Positions 1 through 10,671 of a stretch of 64,000 nt of DNA are shown here, piece after piece (the stretch's first letter is position 1; every line of letters starts with the position of its first letter). The notes below the pieces were generated by a model. That model was not told the DNA's origin and did not search any database. It saw only the letters and a program-made list of their open reading frames with translations. The translations under genes were made by a program, and so were the position numbers. The stretch lies in NCBI GenBank assembly GCA_022496185.1, contig WTXG01000072.1, positions 1 through 64,000 of the forward strand. Direction: 5' to 3'. This DNA is from Multifurca ochricompacta. Its lineage: Eukaryota; Basidiomycota; Agaricomycetes; Russulales; Russulaceae.

Positions 1-1555
1 GAGTAGCTAAACTCTACCTGGATCATGTCTACAGGCACTATGGCCTCCCCACAAAGATCATTTCTGACCGAGACCCACACTTCACATCTGCATTCACCAG
101 GGCACTCTGCAAAACATTGGACATCTCACAAAACATCTCAACAGCCTATCACCCACAAATGGATGGACAATCAGAAAGGATGAACCAGTGGCTCGAGCAG
201 TGTGATGGTTTGCGAAGTTTTTGTGACACAGGTTGTCACGAGAACGTGATGTTTTTCGAGTCGCGCACGCGCGTGCATTTCGGTTTCGGTTTCTCTGATC
301 TCTGCCCCCGAGTCATGTGACTAGGGGCTAGCATTCTTCTCATTTGATTGTTTAAGTGCACACCACGCTTGCGCTACAGAGGGTGCAACCCCTCTTACTA
401 ATTCTCATCTCAGCTCAGGGCCTAACCCCTGGAGCATATGGTTACTTAGATACTTACTGGAACCTTCTAGTTAGCTTACATTTACTGATTGTGCCTCACT
501 CAAGATGTACTTAAGCTACTAGATTTACTGAGACAGACCTTAAGTCTGTTCTCTTGTACCTAATACAGGTGTATTCGACTTCACAAAGACCCCCTTGAAC
601 TCCCTAAGTAGCAGCTTGGAGAGCCTTCTTCCCCAGTGACTTTAGCAGGGCTGATTGCCACTGCTCTCGACTCGTTTCTTGCACGTGCCCCCTCCATAAC
701 GTCGTGGGCACCTGAAACTTTGACCTGGACTGGGCCTTCTATAGTAGCCCTTGAATCTTGAGTGTGCTCTGCATCTTGAGAGCTCTTGACCCCTTGAAAC
801 ACGATCAGACGCAGCAGACACCTGGCTGTGACAAGCAGTACCTCCAATTTTGGTGCAATGGACGACAAGATGACTGGGCAGACTGGCTAGCAACTGCAGA
901 GTTTGCGCATAACTGTTGGCCCAATGGCATGACGAAAACCTCACCATTCTCTCTTATCATGGGATGGATGCCATGAACCACCTGGACAGACAAACCCACG
1001 AACGTACCATCAGCCACACAGCATGTCAACCAATGGGAGGAGATTTGGAAATCAGCCAATGAGAACCTGCTGAAGGTGCAAAGAACCTTATCAGAAAGGC
1101 CATCACAATTCACACCCTATCGAGCCAATGATCTCGTTTGGCTGGATGGCAGGAACATCCGCACTACACACCCAACCACCAAATTGGCGCCCTGACGTCA
1201 TGGACCCTTCAAGATAACACAGAAGCTGTCAGATGTGTCATATGAACTTGAGCTTCCAGTCACATGGAGAATTCATCCAGTCTTCCATGCCAGATTGCTG
1301 ACACCTTACAAAGAAACATCCCTACATGGAGAAAACTTCCCAAGACCCCCCCCTGAATTAGTCGACGGAGAAGAGGAATGGGAAGTGGAGAAAATTCTAG
1401 ACTCTGTACGAAAAGGGCCAGGGCGCAAATTGCATTACTATGTCAAATGGAAGGGATTCCCAGACTCTGACAGTTCATGGGAGCCAGCCAGAAATATCTT
1501 TGTGCCAGTCCTTATTTCAGAATTCCACAATCAACATCAAGAAGTGCCCAAGTGA
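1..1555 (+). pseudogene. G1 integrase C-terminal half with chromodomain (broken)
   Basis: The 3' end of a gypsy pol gene. Residues read QTDGQSER-like (here QMDGQSER) before the LTR-E insertion. After 834 the frame resumes with the FWCNGRQDDWADWL stretch, the GMTKTSPFSLIMGW region and the VFHARLLTPY motif before the chromodomain. The chromodomain (EWEVEKILDS ... YYVKWKGFPDSDSSWEPA) lies at about 1380-1500 and ends PK-stop at 1555. Chromodomains of chromoviral integrases are known to steer insertion to heterochromatin. Two in-frame TGA stops (974 and 1193 regions) sit where sister copies have Arg codons, so this copy is dead. Confidence 0.9.
201..833 (+). repeat. Solo LTR, family E
   Basis: A 633-bp insertion starting TGTGATGG and ending GGCTGTGACA, flanked by the exact 5-bp repeat agcag (196-200 and 834-838). 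It interrupts the G1 integrase codons for the WLEQYL segment. The same family recurs at 27235-63155 (split) and in diverged form at 16074-22988. No internal coding region of this family is in the window. Orientation is arbitrary. Confidence 0.9.
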
Positions 1556-1638
1556 AGATAAAAGAAGACCACTCCCCCCATAAACCAACTCCCCAGTAAA
1601 TGCTCCCCCAGCAAACTACTACCACCAAACACTCGATC

Positions 1639-2327
1639 ATGTCCTTCATCGCTGCCTCTGCCACCGTCGACGCCTTCACCTCCATGACCATCGTGGAGAA
1701 CTTTCCATCTGCTGTTACATCCGGTGTGAGACGTTCTGCACGACTTGTGCGACAGCGTTTAATCGAAGGTTTCAGATAAGAGGTCAATAGGGCCTCTTGG
1801 AGTAAGTGGGTGACGAGTCAAAGTCAAAGAGGCTGTACTCTAAGACAATGTTGAGCGGAAAGTGCCAAAAGCACCTGAGACAGACAAGTTGGAAATCACA
1901 GGAGAAGTCCAGAAGACGAACACCGATGTATTCAATAAGTCGAGTCTGAGGTTTACAGTGTAAACTAAGGCAGACTTATATACGTAAGGAGATGGGCGTC
2001 TTCGAGATAAGATATCCGAGTCATGTGGACCCAAAGATCTGAAAGCAGAGGGCGTAAAGCCGAGCTTCCACTGATAGGGGAATAAGTAAGTGTCCGGTCG
2101 TACGATAAGGAGATAAGGGAAGAGATAAGGAAAAGGTGGTCCAAATAAACGTAAGCGATCTGTCAACAGACACAAAGAGAATCACGTGGAGGGGCGAAGG
2201 GCATGTGACGGATCCCACGATGGGGACATGATCTGGTAATGAAGCATAGGCGGTAGAGAGGGGTTATCAGAGGGGAGGTAAAAGAAGATGGGTAACGATG
2301 GGGTTCGTAACATCTGCCCACCCCTCC
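1639..2327 (+). pseudogene. G1 ORF3, N-terminal remnant
   Basis: ATG at 1639 opens with MSFIAAS-type residues identical in style to ORF3 of E1 (50045), G2 and E2. It is broken after about 25 codons by solo LTR-B at 1713. After the LTR (from 2313) the frame resumes with the HPS codons until LTR-F starts at 2328. Only the N-terminus is left. Its position, about 85 bp after the pol stop, matches the intact ORF3 in E1. Confidence 0.75.
1713..2312 (-). repeat. Solo LTR, gypsy family B, in G1 ORF3
   Basis: A 600-bp LTR in antisense, TGTTACATCC ... GGTTCGTAACA, flanked by the exact 5-bp TSD tctgc (1708-1712 and 2313-2317). The sense TATA motif and the AGACTCGACTT self-primer segment are recognisable on the minus strand. 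Confidence 0.93.
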
Positions 2328-2557
2328 TGTTATGCTCAGAGGGGCATACGTAGTCGAGTTTCAGCGGCTAGGTCTCAGGGACAAGGTCAGGACAATCTTG
2401 GGTCGATGCAGAGGTTGACAAGTCAATGATACGCTCAGTCACAGGCCTGTCAGTGTGCAAAGCCCCAAAGGACAAGGCACCAGAGAGAGGAGTTCGGGTA
2501 GTGAGACGCAAGGAAGGAAATGAAGGTCCACAAGGCTACTGATTGTCACAGGAGCTC
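2328..2557 (+). repeat. Truncated LTR, family F
   Basis: Starts TGTTATGCTCAGAGGGG and aligns with the first ~230 bp of the complete LTR-F at 4934-5550. It stops abruptly at gattgtcacaggagctc, where the G2 LTR begins. The remaining ~390 bp is not found on the far side of G2, so the locus has been rearranged. Confidence 0.85.
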
Positions 2558-3157
2558 TGTTACGTCTGGTGCAGGATGTGCAGCACGACTTGTGCGACAG
2601 TGGGTGTTTACAGTTTGGATAAGAGGCCAATATGGTCCCTTGGAGTGTTCGAATGATAGAGTCGAAAGTCAGAGGGGCTGTTCCCTAAGACAATCGTTGA
2701 GCGGAGAAGTGCCAGAAGCACTGAGATTTGACAAGTCAAGTTCAAAGGGAAGTCCAGAAGACTAAGCACCAATGTATTCAATAAGTCGAGTCTGAGGTCT
2801 ACAGTGTAGGCTAAGACAGGCTTATATATGTAACAGAATGGGTGTCTACTAGATAAGATATGTGGATCATGTGGGCCCAAAAATCTGAAAGCGGAGGGCG
2901 TAAAGCCTGGCTTCCACTGATAGGGAATTAAGTAAGTGTCCGGGCGTAAAGATAAAGAGATAACAAGATAAAGAGATAAGGAACAAACGAAGGAAAACAG
3001 ATGATAAACATATACAAGCCAAGGGGTCACGTGGACGGTCGAAGAGCATGTGAGGGATCCCATGATGGAGATGTGATCTGGTAGTGGAGGGTAGGTGGCA
3101 AAGAGGGGTTGTCACTGGGTAAGAAGAAAAACAGTGGGAGGGACGGGGTTCGTAACA
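2558..3157 (-). repeat. G2 3' LTR (family B)
   Basis: A 600-bp LTR, TGTTACGTCTGG ... GGTTCGTAACA, antisense. On the sense strand it is preceded by the purine-rich tract AGAAGAGGGGGTGA at 3158-3171, the expected polypurine tract for plus-strand priming. Confidence 0.9.
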
Positions 3158-3188
3158 TCACCCCCTCTTCTGGTTCTAGCAGACCCAG

Positions 3189-4382
3189 CTAGAAACAATT
3201 CGTACTGTCATCATCCTGCACTAAGTCCAAGTAGTCATCGGCTACATTACAATCATCCATCAAGTACGTCTCCAGTTCTTGTGGGCAATTGTGAGTGCGA
3301 AGGAAGCCGTACGGGCCGCGCTGACCACAGGCGCAGCACAAGTCGTAGATCGGGCAATCGATCTCTCAGTGTCCCGCATCATGTCGGAGACATTTGCCAC
3401 ACCAGCCCAACGGATTGTTAACTGTCAGGGCCACACCTACTCATTGGAAGATACAGTGTCGACTCCAATGGAGGTTGCTGTGGCAGTGGCGACACCACTT
3501 GCGGTTGAGCGGACAATTCCAGCTGATATGGTATCTGCTGTCGCAACGCCAGCAGGTTTCTCCGCAAGGGTTTTCGTGTAGGCATGGCATTTTGAGTCAA
3601 CTCGGCAGCAATGTCAGGGCAGCGCCTAGAGTTTGCGGGGGGAGAGGTTGCACATAGGTGTCAGTGTACCTTTCTGCAATCGTTTGGTATGCATCCCTGG
3701 CTTCCAACCTCTTTCTGATTTCCACAATCTCCTGTTCCAACTTGAACATCCCATTGGTCAACCTCACCATCATCTTCGTGTGCTCCTTGTACTGCTGATT
3801 TAGCGTCCGTCGCAGGGTGATGTTCCTTTGCAGTCTCATAACTTCCACCTTGAGACGTGGGAGCCTCATATCGTTCATTACCTCGTCGATCGCGAAAGCC
3901 TGACAGTCCTCCGCGGCAAGGTGCCCCAACTGTTCATCGGTCAGCGTATGATGAAGTCGGCCCATGTACCTTTCTTCCAAGTAGACAGGAGCTCCATAAA
4001 CTGGCCTGTCTTTCTTCATGCATCCCACTACGTCCATTCCCCTGTTGGTGTAATAAATATACTTGGCTGTGGTGTTGGTACCGTCAGCCATAGGGATGTC
4101 TAGGGGGAAGTACATTGACGAGTTCGGGTTATTGGGGATGAAAGGGAACTCTGGGGCTTCATCATCAATCTCTCCATTGAGTAGGTCATTGGGGTGGGGC
4201 TCTTCACAGTAGGTGAAGTCATCATTTGGGTTCAGGGATTGGTTCTTGACATGGGCTTCCGTGGCTTCGTAGTCAATAGGGGAAGAGGGGCGAGTAGAGG
4301 GATGGGCGGATGGGAAATTCTCGGCAACTATGACGGGGGCAGTGAAAGCATCGATGGCAGCATTGGCAGCAACAAAAGACAT
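3189..4382 (-). pseudogene. G2 ORF3, coiled-coil zinc-knuckle protein (one stop)
   Basis: Starts at the conserved MSFVAAN codons (4382) and ends NCF-stop at 3189. It aligns over its whole length with intact ORF3 of E1: acidic, proline-rich N-terminus, the FPFIPNNPNSSMYFPL block, a coiled-coil region, then CCHC knuckles (YHISWNC, C-x2-C-x4-H-x4-C spacing). The only lesion I see is one TGA near 3597, in the place of Arg CGC in E2 and His CAC in E1. The frame is otherwise open, which implies the protein was made when this copy moved. An upstream extension of the frame to 4544 overlaps the end of pol and is probably not used. Confidence 0.8.
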
Positions 4383-4459
4383 GATAGACTGGATAGTGGT
4401 AGAACGTTGCTGAGGGAGCATGTACTGAGGGGTTTGATGGGGTTCAAGGCTGTCTCCTT

Positions 4460-6587
4460 TTAATGGTTCTTGGGTGCCTCTGGGTGTAGGGTATGGAACT
4501 CCGCAATAAGGGTTGGGGCAAAGATATCCCCAGCTGGTTCCCACGAGTTGTCAGAGGCTGGGAATCCCTTCCACTTGATTAGGTAGTACAGTTTACGCCC
4601 TCAGCCTTGTCGCTTCGAATCTAGAATGCACTCCACTTCCCACTCTTCTTCCCCATCGATAAGGTCAGGTGGGGGTCTCGAGAAGTTCTCCCCATGCAGC
4701 AGCATCTCCTTGTAAGGTGTAAGTAATCGGGCATGGAAGACCGGATGAATGCGCCATGTGGGGGGAAGTTCGAGTTCATATGACACATCTGACAGCTTCC
4801 TTGTTATCTTGAAGGGTCCATGACGTCGGGGTGCCAGTTTGGCTGTTGGATGTGACATGTGAATGTTCTTCCCTTCCAACCATACTAGGTCATTGGTCCG
4901 ATAAGGTGTGAATTTCGTAAGTTTCTCCGTCAGTGTTATGCTCAGAGGGGCGTACACGGTCAGGTTTTGGCGGCTAGGTCACAGGGACAAGGTCGGGATG
5001 ATCTTGGGTCGATGTAGAGTCAAGACGACTGTCAATGAGCTCAGTCACAAGTCCAGTCAGTGTGCAAAGCCCCAGAAGGACAAGGCACCAAAGAGAGGAG
5101 TCCAGGTGGTGAGACGCAAGGAAGGAAGTAAAGGTCCACAAGGCTACTGATTGTCACAGGAGCTCAAGATGGGGAACCATCTGAGCCAGACTAGCTAGGG
5201 TATATATACATGCTTGTACTAGCTTAGTCATCCGTTCTTATCATGCTTATCTAGACGCTTGTGGTTCTACTGTGTGACCCTGGAACATTCCATCAGAACC
5301 AGCGCCACCGTCTTCCCATGTCAACTAAGGTTCCGCAGTACATCAAACCTTATGTTGCATGCTTCTTCTTCCATCAGAACATGCCGTACCTTCTGTCCTT
5401 CTTGACTTTGGCATGGGAGTCCATGACTAAGCTTTCAGGGTCTGGGAGGGAGTCCCTCACGAGGGACTCCGAACCTTTCCTGTATGTCACCCAGGCTGGG
5501 TCCTCCCCCACGTCATGCGGTCTATCAAGTACACTGGATGGGTCATAACAGTCAGGGTCTTTTGCACCTTTAGTAAGTTCTCATTGGCCGATTTCCTGAT
5601 TTCTTCCCATTGGTTGATATGTCGTGTGGCTGAAGGGATGTTCGCTGACTTTCCTGTCCATGTGGCTCAGGGTATCCATCCCATAATAAGTGAGAACGGG
5701 GAGGCTTTTGTGGTACCATTGGGCCAAGAGTTATGCACAAATTCGGCCGTTGCAAGCCAGTCAGCCCAATTGTCCTGTTGTCCGTTACACCAGAACCAAA
5801 GATATTGTTCAAGCCACTGGTTTGTTCTCTCCGATTGTCCATCTGTCTGTGGGTGATATGCTGTAGAGATGTTCTGGGCGATGTTCAGTGTTTTACAGAG
5901 TGCCCTGGCAAATGCAGAAGTAAAGCATGGGTCGTGGTCTGTGATAATCTTTTTGGGGAGGCCGTAGTGCCTGTAGACGTGATCCAGATAGAGTTTGGCC
6001 ACTCCTTCTGCCATAATGGACTCGTTGCATGGTATGAATAGTGCTGCTTTCGAACAGTCGTGGTCTGTGATGGTCAGGATGGAGTCAAAACCTTGGGAAG
6101 TGGGAAGCTTGACAATGAAGTCCATTGTGATGGTCTGAAATGGTTGTGAGGCAATTGGTGTAATTGGGAATGGTGCTGGTGGGTGTGGGTGCGTATTCAC
6201 TTTGTTGGCTTGGCAGTCCATGCATCCCTTCACATATTCCTCCACATCTTTCTTCATGTTCAGCCACCAGTAGTCTCGTTTGGCTAGAGCATATGTGTTG
6301 GCGATACTGGGGTGTCCTGCAGAAGGGAGGTCATGGTGAAAATGGATCACCCCCCTCTTAATGTTGTTGCCACCGGTGACAACGAGTTGATCCCTGTCCT
6401 TCCACCAGAGGCCGTCGATCTTCTTCAGATTGTGTGGCTCTGCCCATGTTTCACATAGCTGTTGATTCATATTTTGCAATACTTGGGCCCATAAATCCAT
6501 GTCGTGAAGGCTAACCGCAGTCGTCCTGATGAAGACTTCTTCGGGGAGTACTATCACATTGCTGTTGTCCTCTGTGCCATTATTCAA
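4460..6587 (-). pseudogene. G2 integrase and chromodomain (interrupted)
   Basis: Integrase with the HHCC zinc-binding N-terminus (HFHHDLPSAGH ... CMDCQANK), a catalytic core (TMDFIVKLP, ITDHDPCFTSAF, QTDGQSERTNQWLEQYL) and a C-terminal chromodomain (EWEVECILDS ... IKWKGF). Solo LTR-F (4934-5550) splits it, with coding resuming on both sides. One TGA inside the chromodomain (at 4600) replaces the Arg of the KGRGRKL motif in sister copies. It joins DNA ends during integration; the chromodomain is thought to read heterochromatic histone marks. It is non-functional now. Confidence 0.88.
4934..5550 (+). repeat. Solo LTR, family F, inside G2 integrase
   Basis: A 617-bp LTR, TGTTATGCTCAG ... GGTCATAACA, with exact TSD gtcag (4929-4933 and 5551-5555). 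A TATA-like run (tatatata, about 5210) followed by pyrimidine-rich sequence gives the orientation. It is the only complete family F copy here; no family F coding region is in the window. Confidence 0.9.
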
Positions 6588-6596
6588 ATCAGGTCG

Positions 6597-8565
6597 TCAC
6601 GACAAGGCATCTGCACAAGCGTTATGGCTTCCGGCAATGTGCTTCAGTTCGAAGTTATATTCTTCAAGTTCTAGGACTTCATGGGCGACTCGTTGGCTTA
6701 TCTTATGGGGTTCCTTCCAGTAGAGCAAGTTGGAATGGTCGGTATGGATGATGGTCCTGTGCAGGGTTCCTGCTAAGTATGGGTGCCAGTGTTGTAACGC
6801 TTTCACTATAGCCAGCAATTCTCTATCCCAAATGTCATAATTCCATTCTGCTGGTGAAAATGTTTCTGAATAGTAGGCCACAGGATGGAGAAGTCCCGTC
6901 GCATCGCATTGATTCAAAACGGCGCCATTTGCGAAGTGAGATGTGTCAACTTCAAGTTCGAAGGGCTTCTCCAAATCTGGTTGTAAAAGGACCAGTTCTG
7001 AGCCAATGATGTCGCGGATCTGTTCAAAGGCCATCTTATGTTCCTCCATCCAGTGCCAAGGAACATCTTTCTTTAGTAAACCATTCAACGGTTGGGCAAT
7101 CCCAGAAAACCCTTGGACGAAGCGTCGGTAGAAATTGCAGAAACCGATAAAGGATCGCACGTCCTTGACACATGCAGGTACAGGCCATTCTTGAATTCCT
7201 TGCACTTTTACAGGGTCCATCCAAACCTGTCCTCCCTCCAGGATGACTCCTAGGTATTCTACACTTGGTTGTTCAAATGAGCACTTGGCGGGTTTAAGGT
7301 ACAGATTGTGTTCGTGTAAAATATCCAGTACTTGATGTACACGCTGCTGATGGTGGGCTAAGTCGTTGGCGGTGGCAACCAGTATATCGTCCATGTAAAC
7401 CACTACTTCCCTGGTAAGAATGAGGTCGCGGAAAATGTGGTTCATCATTGATTGGAAAGTGGCAGGGGAGTTGGTAAGGCCAAAAAACATGACATTTGGT
7501 TCAAAAAGTCCTTGGTTGGTCTTAAAAGCCGCTTTGCATTGGTCTCTGTCTTTGATCCGAATGTTATTGTATCCCCAACGAATATCCATTTTAGAGAACA
7601 AGAATTTATCCCTCATGGCGTCAATGAGCTCCGAAATAAGTGGCAGGGGGTAGGTATTCTTTACAGTATAAGTGTTTATTCATTGGTAGTCCTGAACAGG
7701 TCGAAGTTTGCCATCTTTCTTCTTGATAAAGAAGAACGGTGATGCATATGGTGATTTTGACAGACGAATGTATTTTTTTTGCCAAATGTTCCTCAAGGAA
7801 CGCCATGAGTGCAGTTTGTTCCATTTGTGACAGTGGGTAGATTTTACAATCGATGGCTGATGGGGTATCCAGTATGAAGTCAATGGCATGGTCCCAGGGC
7901 CGTGCAGGTGGAAAACGTTGGGACTCTTCTTCGGAAAAGACCTTCCAGTGTCGGTGATACTCCTTTGGCACTACTTCCTCAAATGTCTTCTCCGTATGCC
8001 CTTCAACGGCCTTTTGCATGAGTTCCGATGCCTTGGTAGCAAAGCAACAGCCCTGACTTCCCTCCTCTGTCTTTCCTGCTGCCAAATGTCATACCGCATA
8101 GTCGTACCCTATTGACATGATGAGAACAGGGTAGAATTCTTTGTCCAGGGTCGCATCATTCCAATTGATTCTGGGCTCGAAGGCGGCTAGCCAGGGGTAT
8201 CCCAGAACTACATCCTCATGGCCTAGATTGGTAACTAGAAAACGGAGGACCTTCGTCTTTTCTCCTACTTGGACTCTGAGGTCGGTGTAGTGTGTAATCT
8301 TCCCCACTTGGTTGGCAGTTCTGTCAATATTCCAGATATTCTTCTCCTGGGGAAGTGCCAGCATCCCAAGTCCCATAGTTTTAGCCATTCGCAGACTGAT
8401 GAAGTTATCCGTTGCTCCTGAGTCTATCAGGATATCATGGTCGGCCATCCTTTGTGTAGTTTCAAAGTGTACTGGTATTTTCAAAGATTTGAAGCGACTA
8501 GTGTACACAGAGGTTACATGTAATGCTTGCACCCAGGCCGATGGGTTTGAGCCTATCAAAAATCC
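6597..8565 (-). pseudogene. G2 pol: protease, reverse transcriptase, RNase H
   Basis: The frame opens after the GGATTTT frameshift site (8559-8565). The aspartic protease motif DILIDSGATDNF is followed by RT with the [11 protein letters not shown] and [10 protein letters not shown] motifs (YMDD active site) and RNase H (LEVDTSHFANGA ... ELLAIVKAL, ADALS). Lesions: a TGA near 8092 at the R of the DYAARH motif, a one-base gain in an A-run near 7775 (LAKGYIHPSK segment), and a TGA near 7680. The frame ends at TGA 6597-6599, a stop also present at the same codon in E1 and E2. It copied element RNA into DNA; it is now inactive. Confidence 0.9.
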
Positions 8566-10052
8566 TTCTTTGCAAACGCCTTCTCTACCAGGATGGCTCG
8601 CACTTCTTCGCTTTCTTTCATCATGTTGCTCCATATGTCTTGTGCCTTCTCTTCCTTTGTCTTTTTATTGACACTTGGTGGGTTGCTAGGAGCGGGCGCA
8701 ATGGTTGCTTCTGCTGCCTGCGCCCCTCTCTTTGGACATTCCTTGGACATGTGCCCCTGCGCTTTGCAACGGAAACACCTTCCTTCCTTCATTAATGTCT
8801 GCCTTTCGTCTTCGGTGAGTGCAGCCCGAGCTCGGGCTCTGTCTGCTGAGGTGTCCATGGCGTTTGGATCCCTCTGGCTGGCATGTGTGGGCTTGACTCC
8901 AAAGGCTGCCTTCCACTGGTCACGGGTCCTTCCCTTTTTCGTGTCGACCCCAAAGCGCGTCTGGAAATCCAGGTAGTCCTGCTGCTGTCATCGAGCTGCA
9001 TCTACCCAAGTGTCCCAGTCATGGGGATGGTGGAACTGAATAATGTTCTTCACCAGTGGGTTGGGCAGCCCTTGAGAGAAGAGGTCGAGTGTGGCCTCTT
9101 CGTCAGTGTTGTAACCGGCCCTGTTGGCCAGGCTCCTGAACTTTGCTACATAGGCATCAAGTTCCCCTTTTTCCATCCTTAGGGCCTTTAGCTCCTGAGC
9201 AGCCTTCTGCTTGGCTTGCCCATCCGTGAACACCTCCTTGAACCTCTGGGCAATGGTTTCCCAAAGGCCTTCGCTAGTGGTGCAACGACCATTGTCGACT
9301 TCTTCATTCAGCCATTCTAGCTGTTCCATGGTCCAGTCGTCCACGGCTTCTCCTCTGATCAATGACAGGAAGAGGTTGGCTTGCTGGAAGGGGTTAATGA
9401 TTTGGGGGACATCATGGTTGAAGTTTTTGAAAGTGATAAATTCCAACATAAACTTCTTGCTTTGTGACCGGTCTCCTGTGAACATCTGTGGTAATACGCC
9501 TGACAGACGTCCTGATGGTGGAGGGATGTTCGGGGGAGGTACAGCCGGCGGCTGGGGGACCAGGTCTGGTAGTTGTGCAGCGATGGTAGACATTTGATAA
9601 AATGGGGTGACAGTATCGGTGGATTGTACTGAAATCTGAGGAGTTGTCAAAGCAGGGGCTCTGGACGTGGCAACTCTGGGTGCAACTGGGGCTGTAGTCG
9701 ACGCTAATACCAGTGCTTCTTCACTATTCTCTTCTACGTGCTCTTCTGGTTCAGAGTCCGTAACAATGGCCAGGGGATTTTCTCTCCACGGTCCGAGTCC
9801 AAATTCTGGTGGGGCAGGTCCTGTAGTGACCCAAGAGTTCCAGCTGTCTGAGTATCAGATACAATACCAAACTCTCTTTGCTTTGTCGTATTCTACTGGT
9901 TGGTATCTTTTGTCATGATAGACGTAGTATCCAAACTCGGATTCGAAGTCTTTCCAGATGGCTGATCCTAGTATTTGTTGTGAGAGGTCAGGCTCGTCTC
10001 TTCGTTCGATAGGTTCTTCTTTAAACAAGGTCTGACTGCGGCTTGAAGCCAC
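8556..10052 (-). pseudogene. G2 gag
   Basis: Gag-like polyprotein. The first sense codon after the PBS is GTG (10052; reads ASSRSQTLFKEE), with no upstream ATG in frame. The central capsid-like region reads FMLEFITFKNFNHDVPQIINPF ... DDWTMEQLEWLN. The C-terminal CCHC knuckle reads CFRCKAQGHMSKEC. Stops at about 9858 (Arg CGA in E2, CAA in E1) and about 8997 (one of two adjacent Arg codons) are both TGA. Gag ends KKDF-stop (TGA 8556-8558), right at the frameshift site. Confidence 0.88.
8559..8565 (-). promoter_or_regulatory. Putative -1 frameshift site GGATTTT (G2 gag-pol)
   Basis: Minus-strand heptamer G-GAT-TTT directly before the gag stop TGA. The pol frame is -1 relative to gag and open across it. 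The same heptamer sits at the same place in E1 and E2. Confidence 0.6.
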
Positions 10053-10058
10053 GTTGAG

Positions 10059-10069
10059 AGACTCGACTT
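10059..10069 (-). other. G2 self-priming primer-binding site
   Basis: Minus-strand AAGTCGAGTCT, two bases inside the 5' LTR, is the exact reverse complement of AGACTCGACTT within the same LTR (10297-10307), about 36 nt past the TATA motif. This is the arrangement known for self-primed Tf1. Confidence 0.65.
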
Positions 10070-10071
10070 GA

Positions 10072-10671
10072 TGTTATGTCCGGTGTGGGACACACAGCAC
10101 GACTTGTGCGACAACTGATGTTCTGTGGTTCTGATAAGAGACCAATAGGATCCCTTGAAGCGGTTAAGTGATAGAGTCAAAAGTCAAAGGGGTCGTTCCC
10201 TAAGACAGTTGTTGAGCGGAGAAGTGCCAGAAGCACTGAGATTGACAAGTCAAGTTCAAAGGGAAGTCCAGAAGACTAAGCACCAATGTATTCAATAAGT
10301 CGAGTCTGAAGTCTACAGTGTAAACTAAGGCAGGCTTATATATGTAACAAAACAGGCATCTACTAGATAAGATATACGAGTCATGTGGGCCCAAAGATCT
10401 GAAAGCGGAGGGTGTAAAGCCTGGCTTCCACTGATAGGGAATTAAGTAAGTGTCCGGTCATAAAGATAAGAAGATAAGAAGATAAAGAGATAAAGGATAA
10501 ACAAAGACAAGCCGAAGGTAAACATATACAAGCCAAGGGGTCACGTGGATGGTTGAAGAGCATGTGAGGGATCCCATGATGGAGACGTAATCTGATAGTG
10601 CAGGGTGGGTGGCAGGGAGGGGTCATCGGAAGGGAGGTGAAAGAAAACAGGTAAGGATGGGGTTTGTAACA
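10072..10671 (-). repeat. G2 5' LTR (family B)
   Basis: A 600-bp LTR, TGTTATGTCCGG ... GGTTTGTAACA. It abuts the truncated RNase H codons (SWCS) of copia A1 at 10672. Confidence 0.9.

Larger units (their letters stand above)
1..2327 (+). mobile_element. G1: 3' part of a Ty3/gypsy chromovirus
   Basis: Plus-strand 3' portion of a gypsy element: integrase catalytic end, integrase C-terminus, chromodomain and the first codons of the third ORF (ORF3). The 5' part lies outside the window. It is broken by solo LTR-E (201-833), solo LTR-B (1713-2312) and, at 2328, by an LTR-F whose other end is not adjacent. Removing the two solo LTRs restores the reading frame at both joins. It belongs to the same family as G2, E1 and E2. 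Confidence 0.9.
2558..10671 (-). mobile_element. G2: near-complete Ty3/gypsy chromovirus
   Basis: Order on the minus strand: 5' LTR (10072-10671), self-priming PBS, gag, pol (protease-RT-RNase H-integrase-chromodomain), ORF3, purine tract, 3' LTR (2558-3157). A solo LTR-F (4934-5550) interrupts the integrase. The two LTRs look noticeably more diverged from each other than those of E1 or E2. The immediate flanks (agctc on the left, tggag on the right) are not a TSD: the left flank is LTR-F, the right flank copia A1. It is either an old element or a recombinant of two copies. Confidence 0.88.

Noticed and set aside
4194..4463. Plus-strand Gly-rich frame opposite G2 ORF3, and similar frames opposite gag and pol
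   Set aside because: Shadow of the minus-strand gene; codon pattern follows the real frame.
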